Notes under the pieces: model-generated
Seen by the model: only the letters and a program-made list of their open reading frames with translations
Database searches by the model: none
What the model was told of the DNA's origin: nothing
Source: Usnea hakonensis
Lineage: Eukaryota; Ascomycota; Lecanoromycetes; Lecanorales; Parmeliaceae
DNA length: 64,000 nt
NCBI GenBank assembly: GCA_013423325.1
Contig: BLJB01000054.1
Coordinates: forward strand, 79,517 to 143,516
Reading direction: 5' to 3'
Shown here: positions 55,149 through 64,000 of the stretch, one piece after another
How positions within the stretch are numbered: the stretch's first letter is position 1
Layout: the number at the start of each line of letters is the position of its first letter
Translations under genes and position numbers: made by a program

Positions 55149-56745
55149 TCACGACTTGAGAGCAGACCTCACAAGCCTTTTGTAACCCTCTACGGCTGTC
55201 AAAAGATCGCTGGCTCTCAGATGCTCATGATCTGAATGAGCGACCAGGATACTCCCAGGACCATAAAGATATCGCTTGTGCTTCCCTTTCAGATTTGGTA
55301 TGTCTGTTCCATAGTTGACTGTCTCTGTCTCGAAGCCATCCACATCACTGTCAATGTCGATTGGCCCTGTATGATAGATCTGGAATTAGGGTCGGATATT
55401 TGAGAAGGTATACGGAGTCTTGCAGCAGATTTTCAAGAGATTCCAAAAGACATGTCTCAAGATTTGATCAAGGGTCCAGAAGAGGTATCTTAGCTGATGG
55501 AATTACTCACCATAACCACCTTCCCCAAAATCAAGCTCGAGGTCCTCGTTCACCGTCTTGACGGCTTCAGACACCAATTGTTTAATAGTTCCTGGGCTTC
55601 CAGCAGCAATCCTAATCAGTATTTTCGCCTCGGCTTCTTCGGCGATCACGTTGGCAGCAATCCCACCTGATATTTGTCCGATATTCAGTGTGGTGTTACC
55701 GTATTTTTCAGAACTAGGAAGCTCCAAATTCTGCAAGGCATTCAGAGCAGGCACGAGCATGTGGTTTGCATTCTGACCAAGCCATGGGTATCCGCTGTGT
55801 CCAGCCTTGCCGTGGGCTTTGATGGTAAAAATTAAGACGCCCTTGTGTCCACTCGCAAGTTTAAGCTCTGTTGGTTCGCCGAAGATGACAGCCTGCCATT
55901 CCATTTCAAGATCGTTCACCCGTCTCATCCCATCGCCCCCTATCTCTTCGCCAGCCACAAACAGAAGAGAAACATCATTAGGGGAGATCTCTCGAGAAGC
56001 AAGCAACTCTTGAACAGCCTGGAATTGTGCAGCTACCTACATGATAATTAACGTCGATAATCAATGGAATCAAGCTAGGGATACGACTAAGATATAAACC
56101 TACACAGGCTTTTGCGTCGACACTTCCCCTGCCCGATATTTGATCACACTGAAAATCATAACCGTAGTATGGGGGGACGGTATCGATGTGCTTCTCCGTT
56201 TTGGAGTCAGTCCATCACCACTTGATGACAAATGCTCGAATGGGCTAATTGGCTACTTGGTCCCCTGCCCGTACTGAGGCTCAAAAGAAGGCATAGAAAG
56301 AGAAGATGATAGTTTGGAAAGTATTGCTCACGCTCGATAAAAGAATGGGAGTCTGCCGCTTTTCTCCCGGATAGGCCAGAAGATTGAACCTCTGCTTGGA
56401 CCCTCCAAGCACTGGGGAGTGATGATGATTTGTGGATAGAGGATCGAGATATTGTCTATCGACAGTGTAATTTTTAGATTTGAGGAAAGCTTCTAGAAAT
56501 TCTCCGATGGCTTGCTCATTGCCTGAGATGGATTCAATGTTGACCAGGTTTTTGTGCAACGAGAACAAGGGATTCTTATCTGGGTCGGATGCATCAAAGT
56601 TAAAGGGCTGCTCGAGTCGGAGCGCCAAAGGATATTGAGAGTGTAAGGATAAAGTCTTGGTAGGGAATGCATATGCAAAAGCAAAAGCAAATGCAAATGC
56701 AAGAGTGGAATAATAATATTGAAGCGGAGATTGGGTTAGGAGCAT
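55149..56745 (-). CDS. Secreted or vacuolar M20 metallopeptidase
   Basis: Zinc peptidase/deacylase of the ArgE/DapE/carboxypeptidase-S family. Four exons (56332-56745, 56104-56190, 55511-56036, 55149-55366) give 414 residues. An N-terminal signal has an unusual alternating Phe-Ala core. Zinc ligands and catalytic residues are visible: His in LLSSHIDTVPPYYG, Asp in GRGSVDAKACVAA, catalytic Glu and ligand Glu in FVAGEEIGGDG, ligand in IFGEPTELK, and His in VAHSDHEHLRASDL near the C-terminus. The dimerisation (lid) domain has KAHGKAGHSGYPWLGQNANHML. Exon 2 starts after an AAG acceptor. It probably trims peptides or acylated amino acids in the vacuole or outside the cell. Confidence 0.9.
56668..56703 (-). 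repeat. Hexanucleotide repeat encoding the signal-peptide core
   Basis: GCATAT followed by GCAAAA, GCAAAA, GCAAAT, GCAAAT, GCAAGA on the plus strand, i.e. TTTGC-type units on the coding strand giving Phe-Ala repeats in the M20 signal peptide. Confidence 0.85.
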
Positions 56746-57918
56746 AGTTTACTGAAAGCAAGGGAAAGGAAAGCCCAAGCTAAGCCCCAGATGCAAGAGT
56801 GGAGGACTGGAGATGTACGGATGTAGAATGGAGCCAAGCACGTTGTCTGCGGAGTACACGGTAGTGGTTGGAGTGGTTGGAGAGTGGCTACGAGTACATG
56901 TAGTAGTGACAAGCTGAAAGTTGACGGCCGAGGGGCTCCTTAGAGTTTCGGGCACTGACGGTATCTAGAGACTAGATGGAATTTAAATTATTATGTGTCC
57001 GGGCTAGGTATGGGCCTAAGGTACCTTAGCATTTTATTGGTGTAATGGTGCCGTTATGGGCATCAGATCCCTGTAGATTGATTTCCTAGTAGGGTGGGTG
57101 GTCAGACTTACCTTGTCCTTTACAACATAGACAGTACTAGTAGTATCTCACTCCTTAAGAATTTCATTTCATCAATCACTTCTTATTGGTTTTTTTTACC
57201 ACAGCATTATTATTATTATGATTGTTGTCATCATTAGTGGTATCATTTTCTGTTTCTCTTCATAACTCCCTTATACCCTCGTTCGTCAACTTGGTTTGTT
57301 GATATTCTGTTAGTTGACTCGTCGTTTTGTTGTGCTTTGGAACTCACACCACTGGGTCTTTGCCTCAGGGTCCCCCCATTCGTCATTTAAACTTTTCCCG
57401 CGTCGTTTGGTCCGAGACGTCTATTTATACGTAAGGTACTTTACTCAAATACGATAATAATAATAATACCCAATTCAACAACACTGCCAGTCCAACTACT
57501 CACAACATCCAAAACATCTACACATTTTGCTACAAAGCATCTTAGCTCAACTATCTCCAAGGCCTCACGTCCCCGTTCCTGCTTATTTCGACCAATCATT
57601 GCCGTTTTCCACCTACATTCCCTCTACTCCTCACCACAACGGCCTGACTGAAAGAATTCCGCCCCCGAATCAAAAAACTCAGCTCTGAAATTCTTGCTTG
57701 GAACGTACAATCCTAACCCTCGTTTCGGTCGCCAAGTAGGCAAACATAAAGGGTAGCGGCCATTGGACCTAACGCGCGTAAGCGTTTTCATCCGAAGGTC
57801 TTACAACCATACATTGGATCTGAGGATGAAATAGCTCTCGCGTGGTTCCTGTCACAAATATTACGAGTACCAAATCCTTGGCTAGGGAAGCACCAAAAAC
57901 CTCCTCCAAGCCTTCTAT
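56746..57918. promoter_or_regulatory. Divergent promoter region with microsatellites
   Basis: About 1.2 kb. CCTAAGGTACCTTAGC (57017-57032) is a near-perfect palindrome of the dispersed motif; TAAGGTACTTTACTC lies at 57432-57446. Microsatellites: (ATT)n at 57206-57219 and (AAT)n at 57454-57468. The long leader before 57919 is pyrimidine-rich. No gene supported. Confidence 0.45.
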
Positions 57919-60900
57919 ATGCCGATCAAGTTACCGAAAGGGTTCCAACGACGCAAGTCATCCGGTAGTGCTTTGGAGGAGCTGCCAAACCCCCCTGAAC
58001 CTTCGTTCCGCGTCTTCGAGCGTCCTCAAGGGAGGAAATCTTTTGATGGAGGGAACAACTATAACAACTACAAGCGCATAAGTCTGGCTCGGCCATTGAG
58101 TGCAGGACCGTTCGGGGAACATCATCTGTTCGTTGATGGATCAACGACATGTAATCCCCCTAATCGGTACGTTGCGGTGGTCCGTTATGGAGTATGCAGC
58201 ATGCTAAAACAAGATAATAGGGGTAGCGGTGGGACCCATAACTCAGCTTCCAGCGGTGGCCTGAATGACAACTCTTCCTATGAGGCACGATTTAGTTCCA
58301 CATCAACACTGCCTTCTTCAGCCGACGTACCTATGGACGATAGACCCTCCCCGAATACTAAGGACCCCTATAACATACCGGCGCCGCCAGTTCCTGAGTC
58401 GCATCCACTATCTTTGAAAGCAGCTGGAAGAGCATTTTCTTTCGGTCGAAAAAGAGCGGAGTCGCCATCGGTGCCTCCACCTGGACCTCGACAAGCTATA
58501 GAACCAGCGAGATCAAATGGCTATCAATCTTTCAATCGGCCGAGAGCGATGACGGAGAGTAGCTACGCTAGTGAAAGCACCGCAACACCACCGAGGCTTC
58601 TTGGTACTGAGCTTGAGCTTGAGCAAGATGATCTCAATGACTTTGGCAATATGTTTGAGAGCTTTGGGAAGAACGATAACAAGCTGGTGAAAGAGCCAGG
58701 AGGTAGGGCTGTAAGAAATGTAGAAAGCCCGGTATGTCTCGAAGGATTGAGAGACATCGACCGTTACGCTGATGATTCTGTAGGAGAGCGTGTCGTCTGC
58801 AGGGTCCAGGAGCCCGACAAAGTTGAATGGAAATGCACCTACGGTGTATCCCGCTTCCCCGACGCAGGGCGACGGATACCTCGAAGTAGCAGAGTCCCCA
58901 AATCCCTGGAATGCGCAGGGAGGTCCAATGGTTGCTAGCAACCAACGGGCAGCAGAAGCTCTTTCCTTCTATAGCAGCAATGCGCCTGGAACTCGACCTG
59001 ACCAAAATTTATCCCAGTCTCGAAGTATGCCGCTGGCCGAGTCGAATAGTTCCCCACACAGGAAGACACAGCAACGGCCTCCTTCTGTCGTAGGGGGAGG
59101 GCTTCGAAAATCCGGTGGTTACACGTCGCAAAAAGCTTCTGCGAGAGAGTCTGTGGACTCCGCTATTTTGCACGACGAGGATGCCAGACTTGCCATGGAC
59201 TCCCTTGCCGCAAGCCAGAAGCTCAGCCGTCGGTCTGGGAACTTCGGTACATATAAAGACAGTGATGACGAAGCAGATAACCCTGCTGCATTCTTGATCT
59301 CCGAGTCTCCATACCCGTCGCCGAATGCGGCCTCCGGTCTTCAACAATCATCCAGACGCGAAACCCAACGGCTATCTCCAATACCGCTGTTCGACAGCAG
59401 CGATCAGGACTTCTCTGCCACCCCATGGCGGCAAGAATCAACAGAGACTACACCAAGAGCACAAAAGCGTGAATTGGTGCACCAGGAGGAACGCTCACTG
59501 TTTGATGCGTCGCCTCAAGCAGCTGGGAGTCGGGCCCCACCTGCAGATACCCAAGTCCAATCCACACCTAAAACGCCAGCTCAGAATAAAGTCATGACCC
59601 CTGCCCAATTTGAGCAGTATCGGAAAGAGCAGGAGTTGAGACGAGAGCAGTATTTCAATCACGACGCATCAGACGAAGAGGGCGACGACTACGAAGATGA
59701 CGACGAGTTAGAACGACACAAACAGCTTGCTCGACAGAGAAGGAAACAAGAGGCTCATCTTTCTGTGTATCGGCAGCAGATGATGAAGGTGACCGGCGAG
59801 CAGCCTTCTGATTTTCCTGGTGTACCGCTGCGTCCAGGCATGGACAGGTCCAGTATGAGCGCACCAAATCTTACGGATCGTTCGAGTACCCCAACTTTTA
59901 CTTTTGACAAGCCTGGAGACGCCACCAAGGCTAGTGACGACGAAGATGAAGACGTTCCTTTGGGGGTACTGGCAGCGCACGGATTTCCCTCAAAGAACAG
60001 ACCTCCTACTGCTCTCACCAACTCGAGTACAAGCATCCAATACAAGAGTGAATCGTATCCACCACCTCCGCTGTCTACAACAGGTACACCGACAGCCGGA
60101 GCAGCCCGTGGTCTTCCACCATTTGCACGGAACCTACCTCCAGATCCATATTACGGAGCCGGCCTTGTCAACCCCTCGAACCGCGAGTCTCTAGCGTTTG
60201 GACATGGCGCTCCAGCATCCGTCAATGGCGGGGCCCCACCAAGTATGTCACCCGGGGGTCTGGTTGGGGTCATTGCAGGCGAGGAACGTGCGAGAGCTGC
60301 GCGAAGAGGAAGCCCCAATGCTCAAGGGAGCTATAGCTCTCCCTTACCGCCAAGCATGTCTCAAATGCAAGCGGGGATGATGATGGGGATGCCACCTGTG
60401 ATGTCACCAGGGGAACAAGCTACTGTCCAGATGTCTGAGCAGATGAATCAGATGATGCAAATGCAGATGCAGTGGATGCAACAGATGCAGCAAATGATGG
60501 CCAGCGGAATGCATAGTGGACCTCAGGTGCCATTTGGTCCTCCTCAACAGCAGCAGATGATGATGAACGCTGGACTTGTGGCTCCACCAGGTAACACCCA
60601 CAGACCAGCATCTACAGGCCCACACCCTACAATGGGAACTACAGCGAGTCCACAGGAAAACCAACAACGCGCAATGAGTATGATGAGCCCTACATCGGCT
60701 GCAGGGTGGCAGCCTCATAACAACATCCGGGACTCTACCGTGCCAAGCATGATGAGCGGAGCACTTGGAGGTGCACATACGGACTACACGGCATCAATTG
60801 CGCCATCCGAGCGCAGTAACGTCGGCATGCCGTCGCGCTATCGTCCAGTTTCCATAGCACCTGCTGATGAGCATGTTCAGAAGGGAGTATCGAGAGCTTC

Positions 60901-61153
60901 TACGTTCACGAGTGGGGTGCTTCCGACGGGCGCCTCTGGGTGGAACAGCAGAATGTCGCCATCTAACGATTTGCAAAGCAAACCGTCGCTGAGACCTGTC
61001 TCTCGTACACCACCCAGAAAGGAGGCCGGTAGTGATGATGACGATGAAGAAGGGTGGGAAGAGATGAAGAAGCGGCGGGCGAAAAAGAAGAATATGTGGA
61101 GGATGAACAAAAAGAGGGAGGAGTTGGATGTCTATGATTATCCTAACGCATGA
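57919..61153 (+). CDS. Large low-complexity protein, unknown function
   Basis: Three exons (57919-58166, 58221-58731, 58784-61153) give 1042 residues. It starts MPIKLPKGFQRRKSSGSALEE. Most is Ser/Pro-rich and disordered with many SP/TP sites. Recognisable stretches: acidic SDDEADNPAAFLISESPYPSP; a conserved charged helix MTPAQFEQYRKEQELRREQYF followed by DASDEEGDDYEDDDELERHKQLARQRRKQEAHLSVYRQQMMKVTGEQP (quoted in part); DEDVPLGVLAAHGFPSKNRPP; a Met/Gln-rich block near 60360-60570; and a basic C-terminus EEMKKRRAKKKNMWRMNKKREELDVYDYPNA. I believe homologs exist across filamentous ascomycetes. Role unknown; the layout suggests a scaffold or polarity/septation factor, but that is a guess. Confidence 0.8.
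60362..60580 (+). repeat. Met/Gln-rich coding repeat
   Basis: Many ATG and CAG codons (MQMQWMQQMQQMM, MMMGMPP, QQQQMMMNAG) within the 1042-residue protein. Compositional, not an exact tandem repeat. Confidence 0.7.
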
Positions 61154-61597
61154 TTTCGGGGGTGGGAGTACGGTACATAAGACCTGGGCAGTTGTAGGTA
61201 AGGGAAAACGGTAGCATGCAAAGAAGTTGGGATGTAAAGAATTTAGCGGGAGTCTTTTTTTCGGCATATAGAGAACAAAGGACGGTGTGTCTTACATACC
61301 TGACCGTCCACAAGCAATTGCATTCAGAGTCTTGCCGCAGCATCCTCCAGCGGGCACTTGGACGATGACTTTGAGATGTCCGATTTGATCCCCGACGATA
61401 GTCGAATTCCGTTGTCAGATACACTACTCAACATTCAAAACGTAAAGTAGTCAGAGCGACTGGACATTGCAGCCAACTATAAGAGTTCAATGATACTCCG
61501 TTGTACACCTTGAGATGCATCCCTTGCTAGTGTACTTTCAAGCATGAAGCGGCTGTGCTGTGCTACCTCAGGACTCTTAGATGCTGTTCAACGTGAC

Positions 61598-61805
61598 AGT
61601 CCCCCCTGATGCCCCTATCCCAAAAAGGAACCCCCTTACGCACACTAACAGTTTTGATACCTATATAAAATAGGGGGTGAACGACCTCGCGATAAATTTT
61701 CCGGGGGTTTTTTTTAGGGGATTAAACATGCCTTGCTAAAAATCTCGGTTTTGGCCCCTGTAACGGGCTTCTCTTTAGCGTAGGGGGACTTGTCCGTGGG
61801 GGACT
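61598..61805. mobile_element. Possible MITE-like element
   Basis: AGTCCCCC (61598-61605) and its complement GGGGGACT (61798-61805) bound 208 nt. An inner pair CCCCCTTACGC (61631-61641) and GCGTAGGGGG (61778-61787) mirrors it with one base difference. No coding capacity. No clear target-site duplication was found, so the ends may be misplaced. Confidence 0.35.
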
Positions 61806-61990
61806 ATACACTAAAGTACTGTTTAGGCGATAAATCGTTAAAGACATAATAATGACGATGCATCATGCAATCATTAATAACGTCGACGATTTTGAGGTCG
61901 CGGTTACTTAGCCATACAGTAAAGGTAAGTCCAACTAATTGATAAATAATGCTATGAAACCAGAATATGCTGTGCAAAAGGAGAGAATCT

Positions 61991-62154
61991 GAAATTTCCA
62001 CTTCAACGACCTAATCGGGCATAGTGCGTATACCGAAGCTTCTCGAATGATCGAGTCGTTGCCACCACGACAACTAAGCACAGAAACAAAGGTAGATGTA
62101 AGCATACCCGCAGTGTCGAGCATTTTCTAGAATTACTCTGCTGGGGTATAAAAG
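61991..62154 (+). promoter_or_regulatory. Heat-shock elements and TATA box of HSP30
   Basis: Perfect three-unit heat-shock element GAAgcTTCtcGAA at 62035-62047, two-unit sites GAAatTTC at 61991-61998 and TTCtaGAA at 62125-62132, and TATAAAAG at 62147-62154. The coding start is 166 nt after the TATA box, leaving a CAAAA-rich leader as is common for heat-shock mRNAs. HSF binding is expected from the element definition (alternating nGAAn). Confidence 0.85.
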
Positions 62155-62319
62155 GGCCCAGCAGCACCGAGTCAACTCCTCATCATTCTCAAAAAGACAA
62201 ATATCGCATCTGCAACACAGACCACATCTTAAACCAAGAATTCCAAAGCCCAAAACAACTTCAACATTATCTTTGAAACCCTATCATCAAAGACTACTCC
62301 CTCACAAAGCCAAATAATA

Positions 62320-63069
62320 ATGCAGCCTTACCGCGTCGTTTCTGCCCGCACTATCCCTCGCGTCTGCAGGGCATCCACACCAACGCGCACTATGTTCACC
62401 TCACCATTCTTCCCACGTTTCAATCCTGTGGGCAGTGATATCGCGCCCCTTTTCCGCCTGCTCGACAGTGCGATGACCGACCTTGTTCCCTCCTCTCGTC
62501 AGCCTATTCGCCAAACTTTCACGCCACGGTTCGACATCCGAGAGGCTGGCGCAACCTACGAGCTCCAAGGCGAACTTCCCGGTATCGAGCGGAAGGATCT
62601 CGACATCGAGTTTCTTGACGAACGAACGCTCGTTATCCGTGGTCGGACAGGCACGGAGACCAACGAGACCAACGAAACACCTGAAGCTGTCCAATCTGCA
62701 AAGGCTGTAGAGGACGAAGCAGTCAATGATAACGCATCGGAGAAATCGGCCAATTACAAGAAAGCCAGCGTGGAAGAGGAAGAATATGTCGATGCAGGGG
62801 CTGAAAGAGAAGCCTTCGAGGGAGCCAAGACACCTTCCAGTCCCAGCGCCGAGGCTGCACCGGAGCCAGAGGGTCAAAAGGGTGCAAAGCTCAGCTTCAA
62901 GTACTGGGTCAGCGAACGCTCTGTTGGGGAATTCGAACGACGATTTACGTTCCCGGAAAGAGTGAATCTCGATGCCAACGCCGTCAAGGCTAGCCTCAAA
63001 GACGGCATACTGTCTGTGGTGGTACCAAAAGTCGCGACAAGAGAACCGAGGAGGATCAACATTGAGTAA
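62320..63069 (+). CDS. hsp30: Small heat-shock protein Hsp30 (alpha-crystallin domain)
   Basis: ATP-independent holdase that binds unfolding proteins. Single exon, 249 residues. The N-terminal region is basic and hydroxylated, with FFPRFNPVGSDIAPLFRLLDSAM. The alpha-crystallin domain begins TPRFDIREAGATYELQGELPGIERKDLDIEFLDERTLVIRG (quoted in part), is interrupted by an 80-residue acidic insert typical of fungal Hsp30, and resumes FKYWVSERSVGEFERRFTFPERVNLDANAVKASLKDGILSVVVPK with the A-x-x-x-n-G-v-L motif. The C-terminus REPRRINIE contains the I-x-I-like anchoring motif. The first 24 residues (RVVSARTIPRVCRAS) resemble a mitochondrial presequence, with a second Met at residue 25 (MFTSPFF), so dual targeting is possible. 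Strong heat-shock promoter upstream. Confidence 0.94.
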   Translation: MQPYRVVSARTIPRVCRASTPTRTMFTSPFFPRFNPVGSDIAPLFRLLDSAMTDLVPSSRQPIRQTFTPRFDIREAGATYELQGELPGIERKDLDIEFLDERTLVIRGRTGTETNETNETPEAVQSAKAVEDEAVNDNASEKSANYKKASVEEEEYVDAGAEREAFEGAKTPSSPSAEAAPEPEGQKGAKLSFKYWVSERSVGEFERRFTFPERVNLDANAVKASLKDGILSVVVPKVATREPRRINIE

Positions 63070-63355
63070 AGCAGATCGGACATGAGGAAATCTGCATAGC
63101 AATGGCGCTGGGGTAGATCTGGCAAGCGCGAGGAGTTCAAGTCTAGCATTTGCAGGTAGACATAAGTACAGAACAAACAATAAGTAACTTAGAATAATGT
63201 AGGAGACGATGGAATAAATGATTATTAGCACGTGACTATTGCCGCTATTGAGGTGTGTGTGATGATTCCATGCTTGATAAGTTGATATCCGATGGCTTAC
63301 CAATAATCAACCCCTGCTTTATTCTACTGGAGTCTGAAGATTGAACCTTGATAAA
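63070..63355. other. 3' flank of HSP30
   Basis: No gene on either strand. A long antisense frame across HSP30 (63303-62401) is discarded as a shadow. Confidence 0.5.
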
Positions 63356-64000
63356 GTAGGTAAGGTAATAGAGGGATTTCGCAACCCCTGACTATATATA
63401 ATTAGTACGAAGTTTCTTTCTATACTATACTATATATAGCTAGAAACTAGTCAAATTATACTAATAATATATAGAGATTATATAAATATATATAATTATT
63501 ATATATATTTTAGCGGCTATATAAATATACGCTTATTATTTAAAGAGATATAGATCTTATGTTACGGATATCCTCCACAGGATATGTGCGGAGCCTCATA
63601 GGGCTTAGCGAGGCTTGGCACGCACCATGAGGAGGATTCTTCGTGTAGATACTCTTTCTTCCATACACATTATTATATTATTATCCATACATATGACACC
63701 ACTCATATCGTTTCATGACATCTTATATAGTTTAAAGTATATAAAGTAGTATATATAGAATACTCGCCCCTAAAAGGACTCGTAGAAAACGCGTAATATT
63801 ATTATAAATATTATAAATATAATCGATTTAAATAAATTCGACTAACTTATAATATAAGAAGACTATCCTTCTATAAATAACTATAAGGATCTAATACTTC
63901 TACTTTTTAATTAAATAGTAAAGTTGTTACGAGTGTGACAGCTTCCATGGTCGTGCACATACGCTTAGCGACCTATCTTGGCCTAGCGTGTCTTGGCAAA
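63356..64000. mobile_element. A+T-rich repeat block with LTR-like fragments, probably RIP-affected
   Basis: From about 63400 the sequence is mostly TATA/ATAT/TTAATA words, far more A+T-rich than the rest. Two segments start TGTTACG (63559 and 63926), as LTRs of fungal retroelements often do, and both continue into related G+C-rich text: GCTTAGCGAGGCTTGGCACGC (63602 on) and GCTTAGCGACCTATCTTGGC (63963 on). Excess TpA is what repeat-induced point mutation leaves. No coding frame survives within the window. Confidence 0.6.

Larger units (their letters stand above)
61154..62319. promoter_or_regulatory. Intergenic region with MITE-like element and heat-shock promoter
   Basis: It holds a possible small inverted-repeat element (61598-61805) and the HSP30 promoter (61991 on). 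The rest (61154-61597) is the 3' flank of the large gene, no gene seen. ATGACGATGCATCATGC near 61851 is palindromic around GATGCATC. Confidence 0.5.

Noticed and set aside
62401..63303. 300-codon antisense frame across HSP30
   Set aside because: The sense frame is a complete Hsp30 with heat-shock promoter; the antisense product has no domain.

Overview
This is eukaryotic, intron-rich DNA from a filamentous ascomycete (Pezizomycotina). The basis is short introns (about 40-130 nt) with GT..AG ends and CTAAC-like branch sites, closely packed genes on both strands, and fungal-specific families: a CFEM GPI-anchored protein, eisosome Eis1, CP2/Grainyhead factor, Hsp30-type small heat-shock protein, Irc20/SHPRH helicase. 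A leotiomycete is a guess I cannot test here. I place 30 protein-coding genes, one cut by the left edge. Exon joins were worked out by hand and kept only where frame, length and family motifs agree. I saw no rRNA, tRNA, CRISPR or bacterial-type element.

Layout. 1-16.3 kb: partial gene, 26S proteasome ATPase Rpt4, methionine-salvage isomerase Mri1, a C2-domain protein, a long gene-poor stretch (6.2-8.75 kb), a C2H2 zinc-finger protein with internal repeats, a CP2-family transcription factor, 20S proteasome subunit beta-7 and a convergent acidic protein with a ubiquitin-like start. 17-28.8 kb: two small membrane proteins, a fumarylacetoacetase-family enzyme divergent from the LYR protein Sdh6/SDHAF1, a secreted class-3 lipase, two J-domain proteins, a small Gly/Ser-rich membrane protein, a PRA1-family protein, a Ser/Arg-rich protein and a tyrosine phosphatase. 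29-44 kb: Eis1, a Frag1/DRAM/Sfk1-family membrane protein, the Irc20/SHPRH-type SNF2-RING protein and a SERCA-type Ca2+-ATPase. 45-63 kb: 14-3-3 protein, MFS transporter, CFEM protein, amino-acid permease, secreted M20 peptidase, a 1042-residue low-complexity protein and Hsp30. The right edge (about 63.36 kb on) turns very A+T-rich with LTR-like fragments and probably enters a RIP-mutated transposon block.

How genes work together: most are housekeeping and unrelated to each other. Loose themes are proteostasis (Rpt4, beta-7, J proteins, Hsp30, Irc20) and cell-surface/plasma-membrane biology (Eis1, Sfk1-like, CFEM, permease, MFS). I see no biosynthetic cluster and no convincing new multi-gene system. 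The most useful second looks are the 14-3-3 micro-exons, the frequent AAG splice acceptors, the exact 51-codon repeat in the zinc-finger protein, the heat-shock promoter, and the MITE-like and LTR-like elements near the right end.
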